From NCBI RefSeq assembly GCF_900100045.1, contig NZ_FNEA01000034.1:1-42814 (forward strand): a stretch of 42,814 bases of DNA, read 5' to 3'. The notes under the pieces are model-generated. The model was not told the origin of the DNA, made no database searches, and worked only from the letters and a program-made list of their open reading frames with translations. Shown in pieces: positions 22,988-31,400 of this stretch (the stretch's first letter is position 1; every line of letters starts with the position of its first letter). The translations under genes and the position numbers were made by a program. This DNA comes from Paracoccus denitrificans (GTDB lineage Bacteria > Pseudomonadota > Alphaproteobacteria > Rhodobacterales > Rhodobacteraceae).

Positions 22988-24133
22988 ATGCGGCGCATCT
23001 GGCTATCGGGTCTTCTTCTGGCGGCGGCTGTCGCTGCCGGCTTTCTGTTCTTCACCGAACGCCCCCTGACGGTGGCGATCGTTCAGCCCGAACATGATGT
23101 GGCCCTTCGCATCTACGGGCTCGGCACTGTCGAGGCGCGAATACTCAGCCGCGTCGGCTTCGAGGTGGGCGCCGCCCTGACCCGGCTTTCCGCCGATGCC
23201 GGGGACAGTGTGGCCAAGGGGCAGGAACTGGCCATCCTTCACTCTGCCGAACAGGAAGCGCGCGTTGCCCGCGCCGGCGCAGCGGTGACAGCCAACGAGG
23301 CCAATCTTGCCAAGGCCGATGCCGCGGTCGTGCGCGCCCGCGCCGTCCTGGCGCAGCGCGAGGCGGCGAACCGCCGCCAGCAGGGACTGGCGCTGCGCGA
23401 TGTCGCCTCGGTCCAGCGCGCCGAGGAGGCGCAGCGCGACGAGGATGTGGCCCGCGCCGATCTGGCCGTGGCCGAGGCGGATGTGGCGGTGATCCGGGCA
23501 CAGGGTCTTGATGCGGCGGCGGCGCTGCGGCAGGAGGAAGCCCTTCTCGCCCATCACCGGCTGGTCGCGCCCTATGACGCGCTGATCGTCGCCCGCCATG
23601 CCGAGCCGGGCACGGTGGTGAAGGCCGGCGATGCGATCTTCACCCTGATCGACCCGGCCACCGTCTGGATCCAGGCCTATGTCGACGAAGAACGCGCCGG
23701 TCAGCTTGCCCTTGGCCAACCCGGCACCATCCGGCTGCGCTCGCAGCCCGCGGCCGAGTTTCACGGCACCATTGCCCGCATCGGCATCGAAAGCGACCGG
23801 GTGAACGAGGAACGCCGCGTCTGGTTGACCTGCGCCGACTGCCCCGCCGAGATGTTTCTTGGCGAACAGGCCGAAGTACGCATCCTGACCGGCACCCGCG
23901 CGAGCGCACTGATGGTGCCCGAGGTCGCCATCACCGGCTTCGACGGCCATCGCGGCACGGTCTGGACGGTGCAGGATAGCCGCCTTGCGCGGGTGGGGCT
24001 GACCTTCGGCGCCCGCGATGATCGCGGCCGCGTCGAGGTCACGGGCGGCCTGCCCGAAGGAGCCGCCATCGTCACCAGCCCGCCGAAGGGCGCCGCAGAG
24101 GGCCGGCGCGCCCGCGTCGGCGAGGCGCCATGA
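22988..24133 (+). CDS. HlyD-family periplasmic adaptor of an ABC exporter
   Basis: A 381-residue membrane-fusion protein. A single N-terminal membrane anchor (residues 4-22) is followed by the first half of the lipoyl domain (LGTVEARILSRVGFEVGAAL, GDSVAKGQELAIL). Next comes a long Ala/Arg-rich coiled-coil hairpin (about 80-190). The second lipoyl half (LVAPYDALIVARHAEPGTVV), a beta-barrel domain (VWIQAYVDEERAGQL) and a membrane-proximal domain (VPEVAITGFDG, GLPEGAAIV) complete it. It links an inner-membrane pump to an outer-membrane exit duct. The stop overlaps the permease start (ATGA). With the permease and ATPase it forms a DevBCA/MacAB-like exporter; no outer-membrane protein is encoded here. 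Confidence 0.92.
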   Translation: MRRIWLSGLLLAAAVAAGFLFFTERPLTVAIVQPEHDVALRIYGLGTVEARILSRVGFEVGAALTRLSADAGDSVAKGQELAILHSAEQEARVARAGAAVTANEANLAKADAAVVRARAVLAQREAANRRQQGLALRDVASVQRAEEAQRDEDVARADLAVAEADVAVIRAQGLDAAAALRQEEALLAHHRLVAPYDALIVARHAEPGTVVKAGDAIFTLIDPATVWIQAYVDEERAGQLALGQPGTIRLRSQPAAEFHGTIARIGIESDRVNEERRVWLTCADCPAEMFLGEQAEVRILTGTRASALMVPEVAITGFDGHRGTVWTVQDSRLARVGLTFGARDDRGRVEVTGGLPEGAAIVTSPPKGAAEGRRARVGEAP

Positions 24134-25263
24134 ACCTCGCGCTCAAGGACATTCGCCATGGCCTGTTCCGCTTCGTGCTGACCTGTTTCGGGCTGGGGCT
24201 GTTGATGACGGTCGTGCTGGCGATGATCGGTATCTATAACGGCCTCGTCTCGGACGCGCTGGCGGTGGTGAAGGCGCCGGCGGCGGATGTCTGGGTGGTG
24301 GAGGCCGGCACCAAGGGACCGTTCGCGGAAGCCTCCAGCATTCCCGCCGACACGCGCGATGCAGTGGCGCGGATGCCCGGCGTGGCCGAGGCCGGCGCGG
24401 TGAACTACCAGAACGTCGAAGCGGCCCACACCGGGCAAACGCTGCGTCTCTACGTCATCGGATACGAGCCGGGGCGTCCGGGCGGGCCGCAGGCGATCGC
24501 CGAGGGGCGCGGCATCGGCGCCGGCCATTTCGAACTGGTGGCCGACCGCAAGACCGGCCTGCTGCCGGGCGAGACAATCCGGCTCGGGCGCGACCGCTTC
24601 ACCGTGGTCGGGCTTGTGGAAGGCGCGATGAACTCGGGCGGCGATCCGGCAGTCTATGTGACGCTGGCCGACGCGATGGCGCTGCAAACCGAACTCGACC
24701 CGGCGGCCCAGCGGGTGCAGACCGCGCGTGGCGCAGTTTCCGTCAAGTCCGCCTCGGTCGCCACCATAATTGCCCGCATGTCGCCGGGCGCCGATGTCGA
24801 TCTGCTGACCGCCACCGTGCGCCAGTGGAAGCACCTCGCCGCGATGACCCAGGTCGAACAGGAGGAGCTGCTGCTCGCCTCGGTGGTCGACAAGGCGCGC
24901 CGCCAGATCGGGCTGTTCCTCGGCATCCTGCTGTCCGTCAGCGCCGTGGTGATCGCCCTCATCATCTACACGATGACCATGGAGAAGCTGAAGCAGATCG
25001 CCACGCTGAAGCTGATCGGAGCCCCCGACCGCACCATCATCGCGCTGATCGTGCAGCAGGCGCTGATCCTTGGTGCCGCGGGCTGGGGGATCGGGCTGAT
25101 GCTGATCCTGACGGTGAAGGACTACTTTCCCCGCCGCGTGGTGCTGGAGCCGTTCAACGTCATGGTCCTTGCCGGCATTATCGCCGCCGTCTGCCTTCTA
25201 TCCTCGGCGCTCGGCGTGCGGGCGGCGATGAAGGTCGACCCGGCCACCGCGCTCGGAAGTTGA
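24130..25263 (+). CDS. ABC exporter permease, FtsX/DevC-like
   Basis: A 377-residue permease with the four-helix MacB/FtsX plan: TM1 at residues 13-35 (FVLTCFGLGLLMTVVLAMIG), a periplasmic domain of about 220 residues, then three spans near 258-283, 302-326 and 337-360. The FtsX C-terminal region ends in AMKVDPATALG, a common signature of the family. Such permeases drive export or act on substrates at the outer face rather than carrying them through a channel. It overlaps the adaptor gene and ends 5 nt before the ATPase start, so the three subunits are made in fixed proportion. Substrate unknown; the P1B ATPase downstream hints at a link with metal stress. Confidence 0.9.
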   Translation: MNLALKDIRHGLFRFVLTCFGLGLLMTVVLAMIGIYNGLVSDALAVVKAPAADVWVVEAGTKGPFAEASSIPADTRDAVARMPGVAEAGAVNYQNVEAAHTGQTLRLYVIGYEPGRPGGPQAIAEGRGIGAGHFELVADRKTGLLPGETIRLGRDRFTVVGLVEGAMNSGGDPAVYVTLADAMALQTELDPAAQRVQTARGAVSVKSASVATIIARMSPGADVDLLTATVRQWKHLAAMTQVEQEELLLASVVDKARRQIGLFLGILLSVSAVVIALIIYTMTMEKLKQIATLKLIGAPDRTIIALIVQQALILGAAGWGIGLMLILTVKDYFPRRVVLEPFNVMVLAGIIAAVCLLSSALGVRAAMKVDPATALGS

Positions 25264-25268
25264 CCGAC

Positions 25269-25961
25269 ATGGCGCTCGGCGACATCCTCATCAAGGTCTC
25301 GAACGTGGCCAAGCATTTCGGCGAGGGCGAAACCCGCGTCGATGCCCTGCGGGCGGTCGATCTGACCGTGCGGGCCGGCGAGGTGATCGCGCTGCTCGGC
25401 CCTTCCGGTTCGGGCAAGACGACGCTGCTCAACATCATCGGCTGCATTCTCGCCCCCTCGGGGGGACGGGTGGTGCTGGACGGTGAGCCGGTGTTCGACG
25501 GCAAATGGCTGCGGCGCGACCTGAGGCGGCTTCGTCTCGACAAGATCGGCTTCATCTTCCAGAGCCACAACCTGCTGCCCTTTCTGACAGCGCAGGAGAA
25601 TGTCGCTGTCGTGCTCGATCTTGCCGGCCGCCCCACCGAGGAGGGCCGGGCGCGGGCGCGCGAACTGCTGGACTACCTGGAAGTCGGCCATCGCGCGATG
25701 GTCAAGCCGGCGCTGCTGTCGGGTGGCGAAGCGCAGCGCGTGGCGATTGCCCGCGCGCTGGCCAACCGTCCCCGCATCATCCTGGCCGACGAACCCACCG
25801 CCGCGCTCGACGGCGCGCGCGCCGGGCTGGTGATGGACCTCATGCGCAAGCTCGCGGTCGAACAGGAAGCCTGCATCGTGACAGTCACCCATGACGAAAA
25901 GATCTTCGACCGTTTCGACCGCCTGATATACCTGCGCGACGGCCGCCTCGCCGACGCCTGA
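25269..25961 (+). CDS. ABC exporter ATPase subunit (LolD/DevA type)
   Basis: A 230-residue ATPase of the MacB/LolD/DevA group, pairing with the FtsX-like permease. Walker A is GPSGSGKTT, the Q-loop is FIFQSHNLL, the ABC signature is LSGGEAQRV, Walker B is IILADEPTAALD, and the H-loop is VTVTHDEKIFD. I choose the ATG at 25269 because GGAAG lies about 10 nt upstream and because it gives the normal N-terminus (MALGDILIKVSNV); the frame is open much further upstream only as a shadow of the permease. All motifs are intact. Its signature has GEAQRV where many relatives have GQQQRV. Confidence 0.94.
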   Translation: MALGDILIKVSNVAKHFGEGETRVDALRAVDLTVRAGEVIALLGPSGSGKTTLLNIIGCILAPSGGRVVLDGEPVFDGKWLRRDLRRLRLDKIGFIFQSHNLLPFLTAQENVAVVLDLAGRPTEEGRARARELLDYLEVGHRAMVKPALLSGGEAQRVAIARALANRPRIILADEPTAALDGARAGLVMDLMRKLAVEQEACIVTVTHDEKIFDRFDRLIYLRDGRLADA

Positions 25962-25975
25962 TCCGGAGACATCTC

Positions 25976-26356
25976 ATGCCCGCAAGAACCCGCGCCCTGG
26001 CTATCGCCGCCGCCGTCGCAGTGATCTTCGGCCTGCTCACCCTCGTCTCGGGCGGCAGGGCGCTGTTCGGCGGCGTCGATATGGGCGCAGTGGTGCCATT
26101 CGTGCTGTGGTTCAATTTCGGCGCGGGCTTTGCCTATGTTCTGGCTGGGATCGGCCTGTGGCGCGGCGCGGGCTGGGCACCGATGCTGGCGATTGCCATT
26201 GCCACGGCCACGGTGGCCGTCTTCGCTGCCTTCCTGTGGCATGTCGGTGCCGGCGGCGCATGGGAAGCACGCACCATGGGCGCGATGATCCTGCGCAGCG
26301 CCATCTGGATAGCCATCGCGGCCTTTGCATTGCGGTGCCATAAGCCATCCGATTGA
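25976..26356 (+). CDS. Small four-span membrane protein
   Basis: A 126-residue hydrophobic protein with four predicted membrane helices: about 8-27, 37-60, 67-90 and 100-118. It has no charged pore motif, Cys pairs or known signature. A ribosome-binding site (GGAGA) precedes the ATG, and it lies between the ABC ATPase and the P1B ATPase genes with short gaps, so it is part of the same transcription unit. It might be an accessory subunit of either transporter. Proteins of this type are usually annotated as hypothetical. Confidence 0.8.
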   Translation: MPARTRALAIAAAVAVIFGLLTLVSGGRALFGGVDMGAVVPFVLWFNFGAGFAYVLAGIGLWRGAGWAPMLAIAIATATVAVFAAFLWHVGAGGAWEARTMGAMILRSAIWIAIAAFALRCHKPSD

Positions 26357-26417
26357 TCCACTCACCCAGCCAGCGATGGCGGCTGCCAGCCGCGACCTCG
26401 TCCGCCAGGAGCCCGAC

Positions 26418-28358
26418 ATGAAGCGCTTTCCACCCGTTGACCTGTCACTGACCCTTTCGCTCGTCACCGTGCTCGGCATGGCGATGGCGGCAGCCGGCAG
26501 ATGGCTGCCCAGCGGAGCTTTCGACGCTCTGGAGCTACCGGGGCTGGTGCTAGTCTATCTGGCTGGCGGCCTGCCCACCGGCTGGCGCGCGCTGTCGGAA
26601 CTGTGGCGCGCGCGCGTGCTTGACATCGACCTGTTGATGATCGTCGCGGCAATCGCCGCCGCAATCGTCGGCGCCCCGTTCGAGGGTGCGGTGCTGCTGA
26701 CGCTGTTCAGCATCTCGACCACGCTGGAGGAACGCGCGCTTGGCCGCGCCCGCCGCGCCATCGAGGCGCTGATGGCGCTGCGCCCCGAGACCGCCTTGCG
26801 CAAGACCGCCAACGGCGCTGTCGAGGAAGTTCCCGCCGAGGTGCTGGCCGTCGGCGATGTGGTGGTGCTGCGCCCCGGCGCCCGGGTGCCCAGTGATGGC
26901 GTGGTCGTCACCGGGCGCGGCGGCATCGACGAGGCCAACATCACCGGCGAATCCATGCCCGTGTCAAAAGAGGCCGGTGCGCAGGTGTTCGAGGCCACGA
27001 TCAATCTGGACGGCGTGCTGGAGGTCGAGGTCACGCGCAGCGTCAGCGACAGCACCATCGCCCGCATGATCCGCCTGGTGACCGAGGCGCAGGCCGCCCG
27101 CGCACCCTCAGAGCGGTTCAGCGAATGGTTCGGCCAGCGCTACACGGTCGCGGTGCTGGCGGGTGCGGTGATCGCCTTTGCCACGTTCTGGTGGCTGGGC
27201 GGCGACTGGGAACTGGCGCTTTACCGCGCCGCCACGCTGCTGGTCGCCGCCAGCCCCTGCGCCATCGTCATTTCCGTCCCCGCCGCGATCCTGTCGGCCC
27301 TGTCGGCGGCGGCGCGCGGCGGTGTTCTGTTCAAGGGCGGCGGCGCGCTGGAGACGCTGGCCGAGGTCGATATCTTCGCCTTCGACAAGACCGGCACCCT
27401 GACCACCGGCCGCGCCGAGGTGACGGAAATCGTCGCGCTGGATGGCGACGAGGCCGGGTTCCTGTCGCTGCTGGCGGGGCTGGAGGCGCATTCCGAGCAT
27501 CATATCGCCGCCGCGATCCGCCGGGAAGTTGCCACGCGCGGGCTTGATCCAGCAATCGTTGCCGATGTGAACGCCCGGCCAGGCATCGGTATCGAAGGGG
27601 CCGATGCACTTGGCCCGGTTTGGGCGGGCAATGCCTATCTTGCCGAGGACATGAAGGCTGCAACGGATCACCCCGCGTTGCAGGCGCTGGCGGATGGCGC
27701 CAATACGGTCGTCTATCTGGGTCGCGGCGCCACCCTGCTGGGCGCCGTCAGCGTAGCGGACGAGGCACGGGCCAGTTCCGCAGGGGCGATCACGGCCCTG
27801 CGCGACAGTGGTGTCCGCCGCATCGTCATGATGACCGGGGATCGCAGGCCGGTGGCGCTGCGCATCGGCGCCCGGCTTGGGCTGAGGCCCGAAGAGACTC
27901 ACGCCGAAATGCTGCCACAGGACAAGGTTCGCGCGGTTGGCGAACTGGCCGCAACCGGCCGCGTTGCCTTTGTCGGCGACGGCGTGAACGACGCCGCGGC
28001 GCTGGCCCGCGCCGATGTCGGCATCGCCATGGGCGCGGCCGGGTCCGAGGTGGCGCTTCAGGCCGCCGATGTGGCGCTGCTGTCCGAGGATATGGAGCGG
28101 CTTGCGGACGCGCACCGCCTGTCGCGCCGAACGTCAAGGGTGATCCGGCAGAACCTGACCTTCGCCATCGGCGCCATGGTGGTTCTGGTCATCGGCGGGC
28201 TGTTCTTCGATCTGCCGTTGCCGCTGGTGGTGATCGGCCATGAAGGCGGCACCGTGCTGGTGGTGCTGAACGGGCTGCGGTTGTTGTCGGACCCGATCCG
28301 CCGGCCGAAGGCGTCTGTTGCCGGACAGGCGCCGACGGGTGTCGCGCGGCCGGCCTGA
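26418..28358 (+). CDS. P1B-4-type heavy-metal ATPase (CoaT/CtpD-like)
   Basis: A 646-residue metal-exporting P-type ATPase. The phosphorylated Asp323 is in DKTGTLTTG, the actuator has TGES (176-179), and the hinge has GDGVNDAAAL. The metal-site motif in the sixth-helix position is SPC (279-281) and the last helix has HEGGT (608-612). This pair defines the P1B-4 subgroup, known for Co(II), Fe(II) or related metal export. No N-terminal metal-binding domain is present, as is usual for that subgroup. I start at ATG 26418, with AGGAG six bases before it; the longer frame overlaps the preceding gene. It is the last gene of the TetR-led operon, so expression may follow that repressor. The exact metal is inferred from the motif only. 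Confidence 0.92.
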   Translation: MKRFPPVDLSLTLSLVTVLGMAMAAAGRWLPSGAFDALELPGLVLVYLAGGLPTGWRALSELWRARVLDIDLLMIVAAIAAAIVGAPFEGAVLLTLFSISTTLEERALGRARRAIEALMALRPETALRKTANGAVEEVPAEVLAVGDVVVLRPGARVPSDGVVVTGRGGIDEANITGESMPVSKEAGAQVFEATINLDGVLEVEVTRSVSDSTIARMIRLVTEAQAARAPSERFSEWFGQRYTVAVLAGAVIAFATFWWLGGDWELALYRAATLLVAASPCAIVISVPAAILSALSAAARGGVLFKGGGALETLAEVDIFAFDKTGTLTTGRAEVTEIVALDGDEAGFLSLLAGLEAHSEHHIAAAIRREVATRGLDPAIVADVNARPGIGIEGADALGPVWAGNAYLAEDMKAATDHPALQALADGANTVVYLGRGATLLGAVSVADEARASSAGAITALRDSGVRRIVMMTGDRRPVALRIGARLGLRPEETHAEMLPQDKVRAVGELAATGRVAFVGDGVNDAAALARADVGIAMGAAGSEVALQAADVALLSEDMERLADAHRLSRRTSRVIRQNLTFAIGAMVVLVIGGLFFDLPLPLVVIGHEGGTVLVVLNGLRLLSDPIRRPKASVAGQAPTGVARPA

Positions 28359-28363
28359 CCCGT

Positions 28364-28381
28364 GGGGATGCGCTCATCCCC
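28364..28381. terminator. Bidirectional hairpin between convergent genes
   Basis: GGGGATG, loop cgct, CATCCCC: a perfect 7-bp stem lying between the P1B-4 ATPase stop and the DUF924 gene, whose stop codon it overlaps. No T-run follows on the plus strand, so termination may be weak. Confidence 0.5.
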
Positions 28382-29024
28382 GAAAGACGCGCTGATGCGG
28401 AAACGCGCCCTTTTCCAGATAGGCCTCCTCCTCGGGCGTCGATCTGCGGCCAAGGATGGCGTTGCGGTGCGGGTGGCGGCCAAAGCTGGCGATGATGCGG
28501 CGCACCTGCCCCGCTTGATCGACGAGCGAGGCATAGAGCGGCCGCAACGGCGCCGGCGCGCGGGTGGCGATGTCGCGGCGCAGGGCGATCAGCCGGTCGA
28601 TGCGGGCCAGATGCTCCGGCCCTTCGGCATGGCCCAGCGGCTGCGTGAAGGTAATCTGGAACCAGGACAGGCCAAGCGCTGTCCAGTCGCCATTGTCCAG
28701 CCCGGCCTCGGCCTGCGCCAGCGCCTCCGTGTCTTGCGCCCAGGCCCGCGCGCTGCCCCGCCACAGCGAGCGCGGAAACTGGTCCAGCACCACGATCAGA
28801 GCCAGCCGGCCCTCGGGCGTGGCGGACCAGTGGTCCAGCCCACCCGCCGCGCCACGTTCGGTCAACGGGCCAAAGCGGGCCGCAATCGCCCCATCCGCAC
28901 CGCCATGCATCCGCCAGCGCCACAGTTCGGCATGGCGGTCCGGGTCGATATCCAGCGCGCGGCCCTCGGGGAACCAGAAATCCAGAACCTCACCGATCTG
29001 TCTGGCATCATTGCTATCGGTCAT
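28374..29024 (-). CDS. DUF924 family protein
   Basis: A 216-residue soluble helical protein of the DUF924 family, common in proteobacteria and without assigned biochemical function. The hallmarks are IGEVLDFWFPEG near the start, VLDQFPRSLWRG in the middle and FGRHPHRNAILGR followed by STPEEEAYL near the end. I choose the ATG at 29024 because GGGGGAT precedes it; an ATG four codons earlier has no such site. The gene runs towards the P1B-4 operon and shares a hairpin with it. It follows the terminator of the second ATPase, so it may have its own promoter or depend on read-through. It seems unrelated to the flanking transporters. Confidence 0.9.
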   Translation of the reverse strand: MTDSNDARQIGEVLDFWFPEGRALDIDPDRHAELWRWRMHGGADGAIAARFGPLTERGAAGGLDHWSATPEGRLALIVVLDQFPRSLWRGSARAWAQDTEALAQAEAGLDNGDWTALGLSWFQITFTQPLGHAEGPEHLARIDRLIALRRDIATRAPAPLRPLYASLVDQAGQVRRIIASFGRHPHRNAILGRRSTPEEEAYLEKGAFPHQRVFRG

Positions 29025-29036
29025 GTCATCCCCCAT

Positions 29037-29068
29037 GAAAACGCCCCCGCGCCATGGGCACGGGAGCG
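29037..29068 (-). terminator. Rho-independent terminator after the CPG-type ATPase gene
   Basis: On the minus strand, CGCTCCCGTGCC and GGCGCGGGGGCG pair around a CAT loop and are followed by TTTTC. This lies 24 nt after the stop of the P-type ATPase and just before the DUF924 start. Confidence 0.65.
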
Positions 29069-29092
29069 GAATTGTAGATGAGGCACAAGCGC

Positions 29093-31012
29093 CTAGGCGG
29101 TCGCGGGCACCGCTGCCGGCACAGGTCGGCGCCCGCCGAGCCCGCGCGGGACGCGCAGCAGGCGCATGGCGTTGGCGATCACCACCAACACCGAAAGCTG
29201 GTGGATCAGCATCCCTTCGGCCATATGCACGTCGCCGTTGAAGACCCCGAACAGCAACCCCGCCACCGTCAGCAGCGCGATGACAAGGTTCTGGCGCATG
29301 TTGCGCAGCGTCGCGCGAGAGATCGCCATGGCCTCGGGCAGCTTTTCCAGATCGTCACCCATCAGCGCGATGTCGGCGGTCTCGATCGCCACATCGGACC
29401 CCGCCGCGCCCATCGCGATGCTGGTGTCGGCAGCGGCCAGCGCCGGGGCGTCGTTGATGCCGTCGCCGATCATGGCGACATGGCGGCCCTCGGCCTGAAA
29501 GCCGCGGATCAGGTCCAGCTTGTCCTCGGGCAGCAGGCCGGCGTGGACTTCGGTGATGCCGATCTCGGCGGCGATGGCGCTTGCGGCCTGCGGCTGGTCG
29601 CCGGTCAGCATGGCGATGCGGCTGACGCCGATGTCGCGCAGCCGGGCGATGGCGCCCTTGGCCGAGGGCCGGGGCTGGTCGGAAAGGCCAAAGATGCCCG
29701 CGATCCGCCCGTCCAGCGCCACGATGATCGGCGTGCGCCCGCGTTCCAGAACCCCGGCCATGGCGGCCTCGGCCTCGGGCTCAAAGCCGATGCCCAGCTT
29801 GTCGAACAGGCGCCGGTTGCCGGCCGCGACCTGCCGGCCCTCATGGTTGACCACAAGGCCCATGCCGGCAACTTCCTCGACCGCCTCGGGTGCGGGAATG
29901 TCACCTTCGGCCCGGCCGGCGACGACGATGGCTCGGCCCAGCGGGTGATCCGAGCCGGATTCGGCGATCGCCGCCCAATGCAGCAGGTCCTTGCGATCAA
30001 CGCCCGCCAGCGGCAGCACCTCGACCAGACTCGGGCGGCCCTCGGTCAGTGTGCCGGTCTTGTCCAGCGCCAGCATGTCGATGCGGCCCGCGCTTTCCAG
30101 ATGCTGGCCGCCCTTGATGAGGATGCCCGACCGCGCCGCCCGCCCGATGCCGGCCACGATGGAGACGGGCGTCGAGATCACCAGCGCGCCGGGGCAGGCC
30201 ACCACCAGCAGCGTCAGCGCCAGGCGAATGTCCTGCGTCACCGCCCAGGCGCCAAGCGCCAGCACCATGATGCCGGGCGTGTACCATTGGGCGAAGCGTT
30301 CGATCATGCGCTGGCTGGGGGCGCGTTCCTCTTGCGCCTCTTCGACGCGGCGGATGATGCGGGCCAGCGTGGTGTCGGAACCGATGCCGGTGGCGCGGAT
30401 GCGCAAGACGCCGTTTTCCGCGATGGTGCCGGCATGGACGTGGGAACCGGGGGCTTTTTCGGCCGGGATCGGCTCGCCGGTGATGGCGGCCTCGGAGACG
30501 GCGGCGGCGCCCTCGATCACCTCGCCATCGACGGGAATGCGATTGCCGGCGCGCACCAGCACGGTCTCATTGGGTTGCACGGCGCTGGCGGCGATTTCGA
30601 CCGGCTGGCCGTCGCGGATCACCGTGGCAATCTCGGGCGCGGCCTTCAGCAGATCGGCCAGCGCGCCGCGGGTCTGGCGCAGGGTGCGCGCCTCAAGCCA
30701 GGCGCCGAAGCTGAACAGAAAGGTGACGGCGGCGGATTCCCAGTATTCGCCGATGAACAGCGCACCGACAGCGGCGACCGTGACCAGAAGTTCAATCGAG
30801 AAATGGCGGATGCGCAGCGCCTGCACCGCCCGCCACGCGATGTCAGAGCCGGCGACAAACGCCGCCGTCACCATCGAGGCGGCCCACAGCCCGCGCAGGC
30901 CGAACCCGTAAAGGGCGATCAGGCCAAGCACGATCAATGCGCCGCTGATGATCGTCAGCCATTTGCGCCGGCTGGCCGGCTGGCGAAGGGTTGTCAGGAT
31001 AGGGGTCAACAT
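29093..31012 (-). CDS. P1B-type heavy-metal ATPase with CPG motif, no attached metal-binding domain
   Basis: A 639-residue metal-translocating ATPase. The phosphorylated Asp317 is in LDKTGTLTEG, the actuator loop is AITGEPIP (177-184), and the hinge is GDGINDAPALAAAD. The transmembrane metal-site motif is CPG (273-275, in VACPGALVIS) instead of the CPC of copper/zinc pumps, and the last helix reads MLIHQLSVLVVIAN. This combination marks a group distinct from the P1B-4 pump at 26.4 kb; zinc, cadmium or cobalt are possible but cannot be decided here. The N-terminal HMA domain is absent, while a free HMA protein is encoded 61 nt upstream. The ATG at 31012 is preferred to the longer frame, which runs into a hairpin. 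Confidence 0.92.
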   Translation of the reverse strand: MLTPILTTLRQPASRRKWLTIISGALIVLGLIALYGFGLRGLWAASMVTAAFVAGSDIAWRAVQALRIRHFSIELLVTVAAVGALFIGEYWESAAVTFLFSFGAWLEARTLRQTRGALADLLKAAPEIATVIRDGQPVEIAASAVQPNETVLVRAGNRIPVDGEVIEGAAAVSEAAITGEPIPAEKAPGSHVHAGTIAENGVLRIRATGIGSDTTLARIIRRVEEAQEERAPSQRMIERFAQWYTPGIMVLALGAWAVTQDIRLALTLLVVACPGALVISTPVSIVAGIGRAARSGILIKGGQHLESAGRIDMLALDKTGTLTEGRPSLVEVLPLAGVDRKDLLHWAAIAESGSDHPLGRAIVVAGRAEGDIPAPEAVEEVAGMGLVVNHEGRQVAAGNRRLFDKLGIGFEPEAEAAMAGVLERGRTPIIVALDGRIAGIFGLSDQPRPSAKGAIARLRDIGVSRIAMLTGDQPQAASAIAAEIGITEVHAGLLPEDKLDLIRGFQAEGRHVAMIGDGINDAPALAAADTSIAMGAAGSDVAIETADIALMGDDLEKLPEAMAISRATLRNMRQNLVIALLTVAGLLFGVFNGDVHMAEGMLIHQLSVLVVIANAMRLLRVPRGLGGRRPVPAAVPATA

Positions 31013-31033
31013 GCGGGGCCTCGTAATTTGAAG

Positions 31034-31063
31034 GCCCGGCCGCGCGGGCAGGCGCGGCCGGGC
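31034..31063 (-). terminator. Intercistronic 12-bp hairpin between HMA protein and ATPase
   Basis: GCCCGGCCGCGC and GCGCGGCCGGGC form a perfect 12-bp stem with a six-base loop. On the minus strand (the gene direction) there is no T-run after it, so it is more likely an attenuator or an mRNA stabiliser that raises the HMA:ATPase ratio than a full terminator. Confidence 0.55.
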
Positions 31064-31073
31064 AGAAAAAGGG

Positions 31074-31292
31074 TCAGAAAGCGGCGGGGCGGGCCTCGTA
31101 GCCGGTGGCGCGGATCGTCTGCACCAGCGTATCGACGGGTGCGGCGGTCTGGTCATGCGCGACCTCGATGCGGCCGGTGTTGAAATGCACCTTGGCCTCG
31201 GAGACGCCGGGCAGCGCCTTCAGCGCCTTTTCGATCTTGACCACGCAGGAGGGGCAGGAAAACTCGTCGCTGCGCAGGATGGTCTTGGTCAT
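31074..31292 (-). CDS. Free HMA-domain metal-binding protein (CopZ-like)
   Basis: A 72-residue HMA protein with the beta-alpha-beta-beta-alpha-beta pattern. It carries CPSC at 13-16 (in EFSCPSCVVKI) where canonical members have CxxC after M-x-C; here the residues before it are Phe-Ser. It also shows VHFNTGRIEVAHD and TIRATGYEA, typical of the family. Such proteins deliver soft metal ions to a pump or act as its detached metal-binding domain. The next gene downstream is a P1B ATPase that lacks its own HMA domain, which supports a direct partnership. The gene is divergent from a LysR regulator. Confidence 0.9.
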   Translation of the reverse strand: MTKTILRSDEFSCPSCVVKIEKALKALPGVSEAKVHFNTGRIEVAHDQTAAPVDTLVQTIRATGYEARPAAF

Positions 31293-31341
31293 GGCTGGTT
31301 CCTTTCATGTCGCCGCCCGGCGGGGCGGTCATTGCTTGTGA

Positions 31342-31366
31342 CCTGAAGATATGCTGTCCTTTCAGG
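31342..31366. promoter_or_regulatory. Inverted repeat CCTGAA-N13-TTCAGG between HMA and LysR genes
   Basis: CCTGAA (31342-31347) and TTCAGG (31361-31366) lie in the 108-bp divergent interval. They are suitably placed to serve either the LysR-type regulator or a metal-responsive regulator of the HMA/ATPase unit. Spacing of the two arms fits two successive turns of the helix. Purely sequence-based. Confidence 0.45.
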
Positions 31367-31400
31367 ATCAGGAGTGGCAATTTCGACAAGGGATCATTGC

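Noticed and set aside
24825..25268. Long N-terminal extension of the ABC ATPase frame
   Set aside because: This part is an out-of-frame shadow of the permease. The normal ATPase N-terminus and a ribosome-binding site are at 25269.
29078..31183. A 701-codon open frame on the plus strand
   Set aside because: It is the antisense shadow of the P1B ATPase gene. It has no family motifs, is rich in Gly, His, Asp and Arg, and overlaps a gene with every catalytic motif intact.
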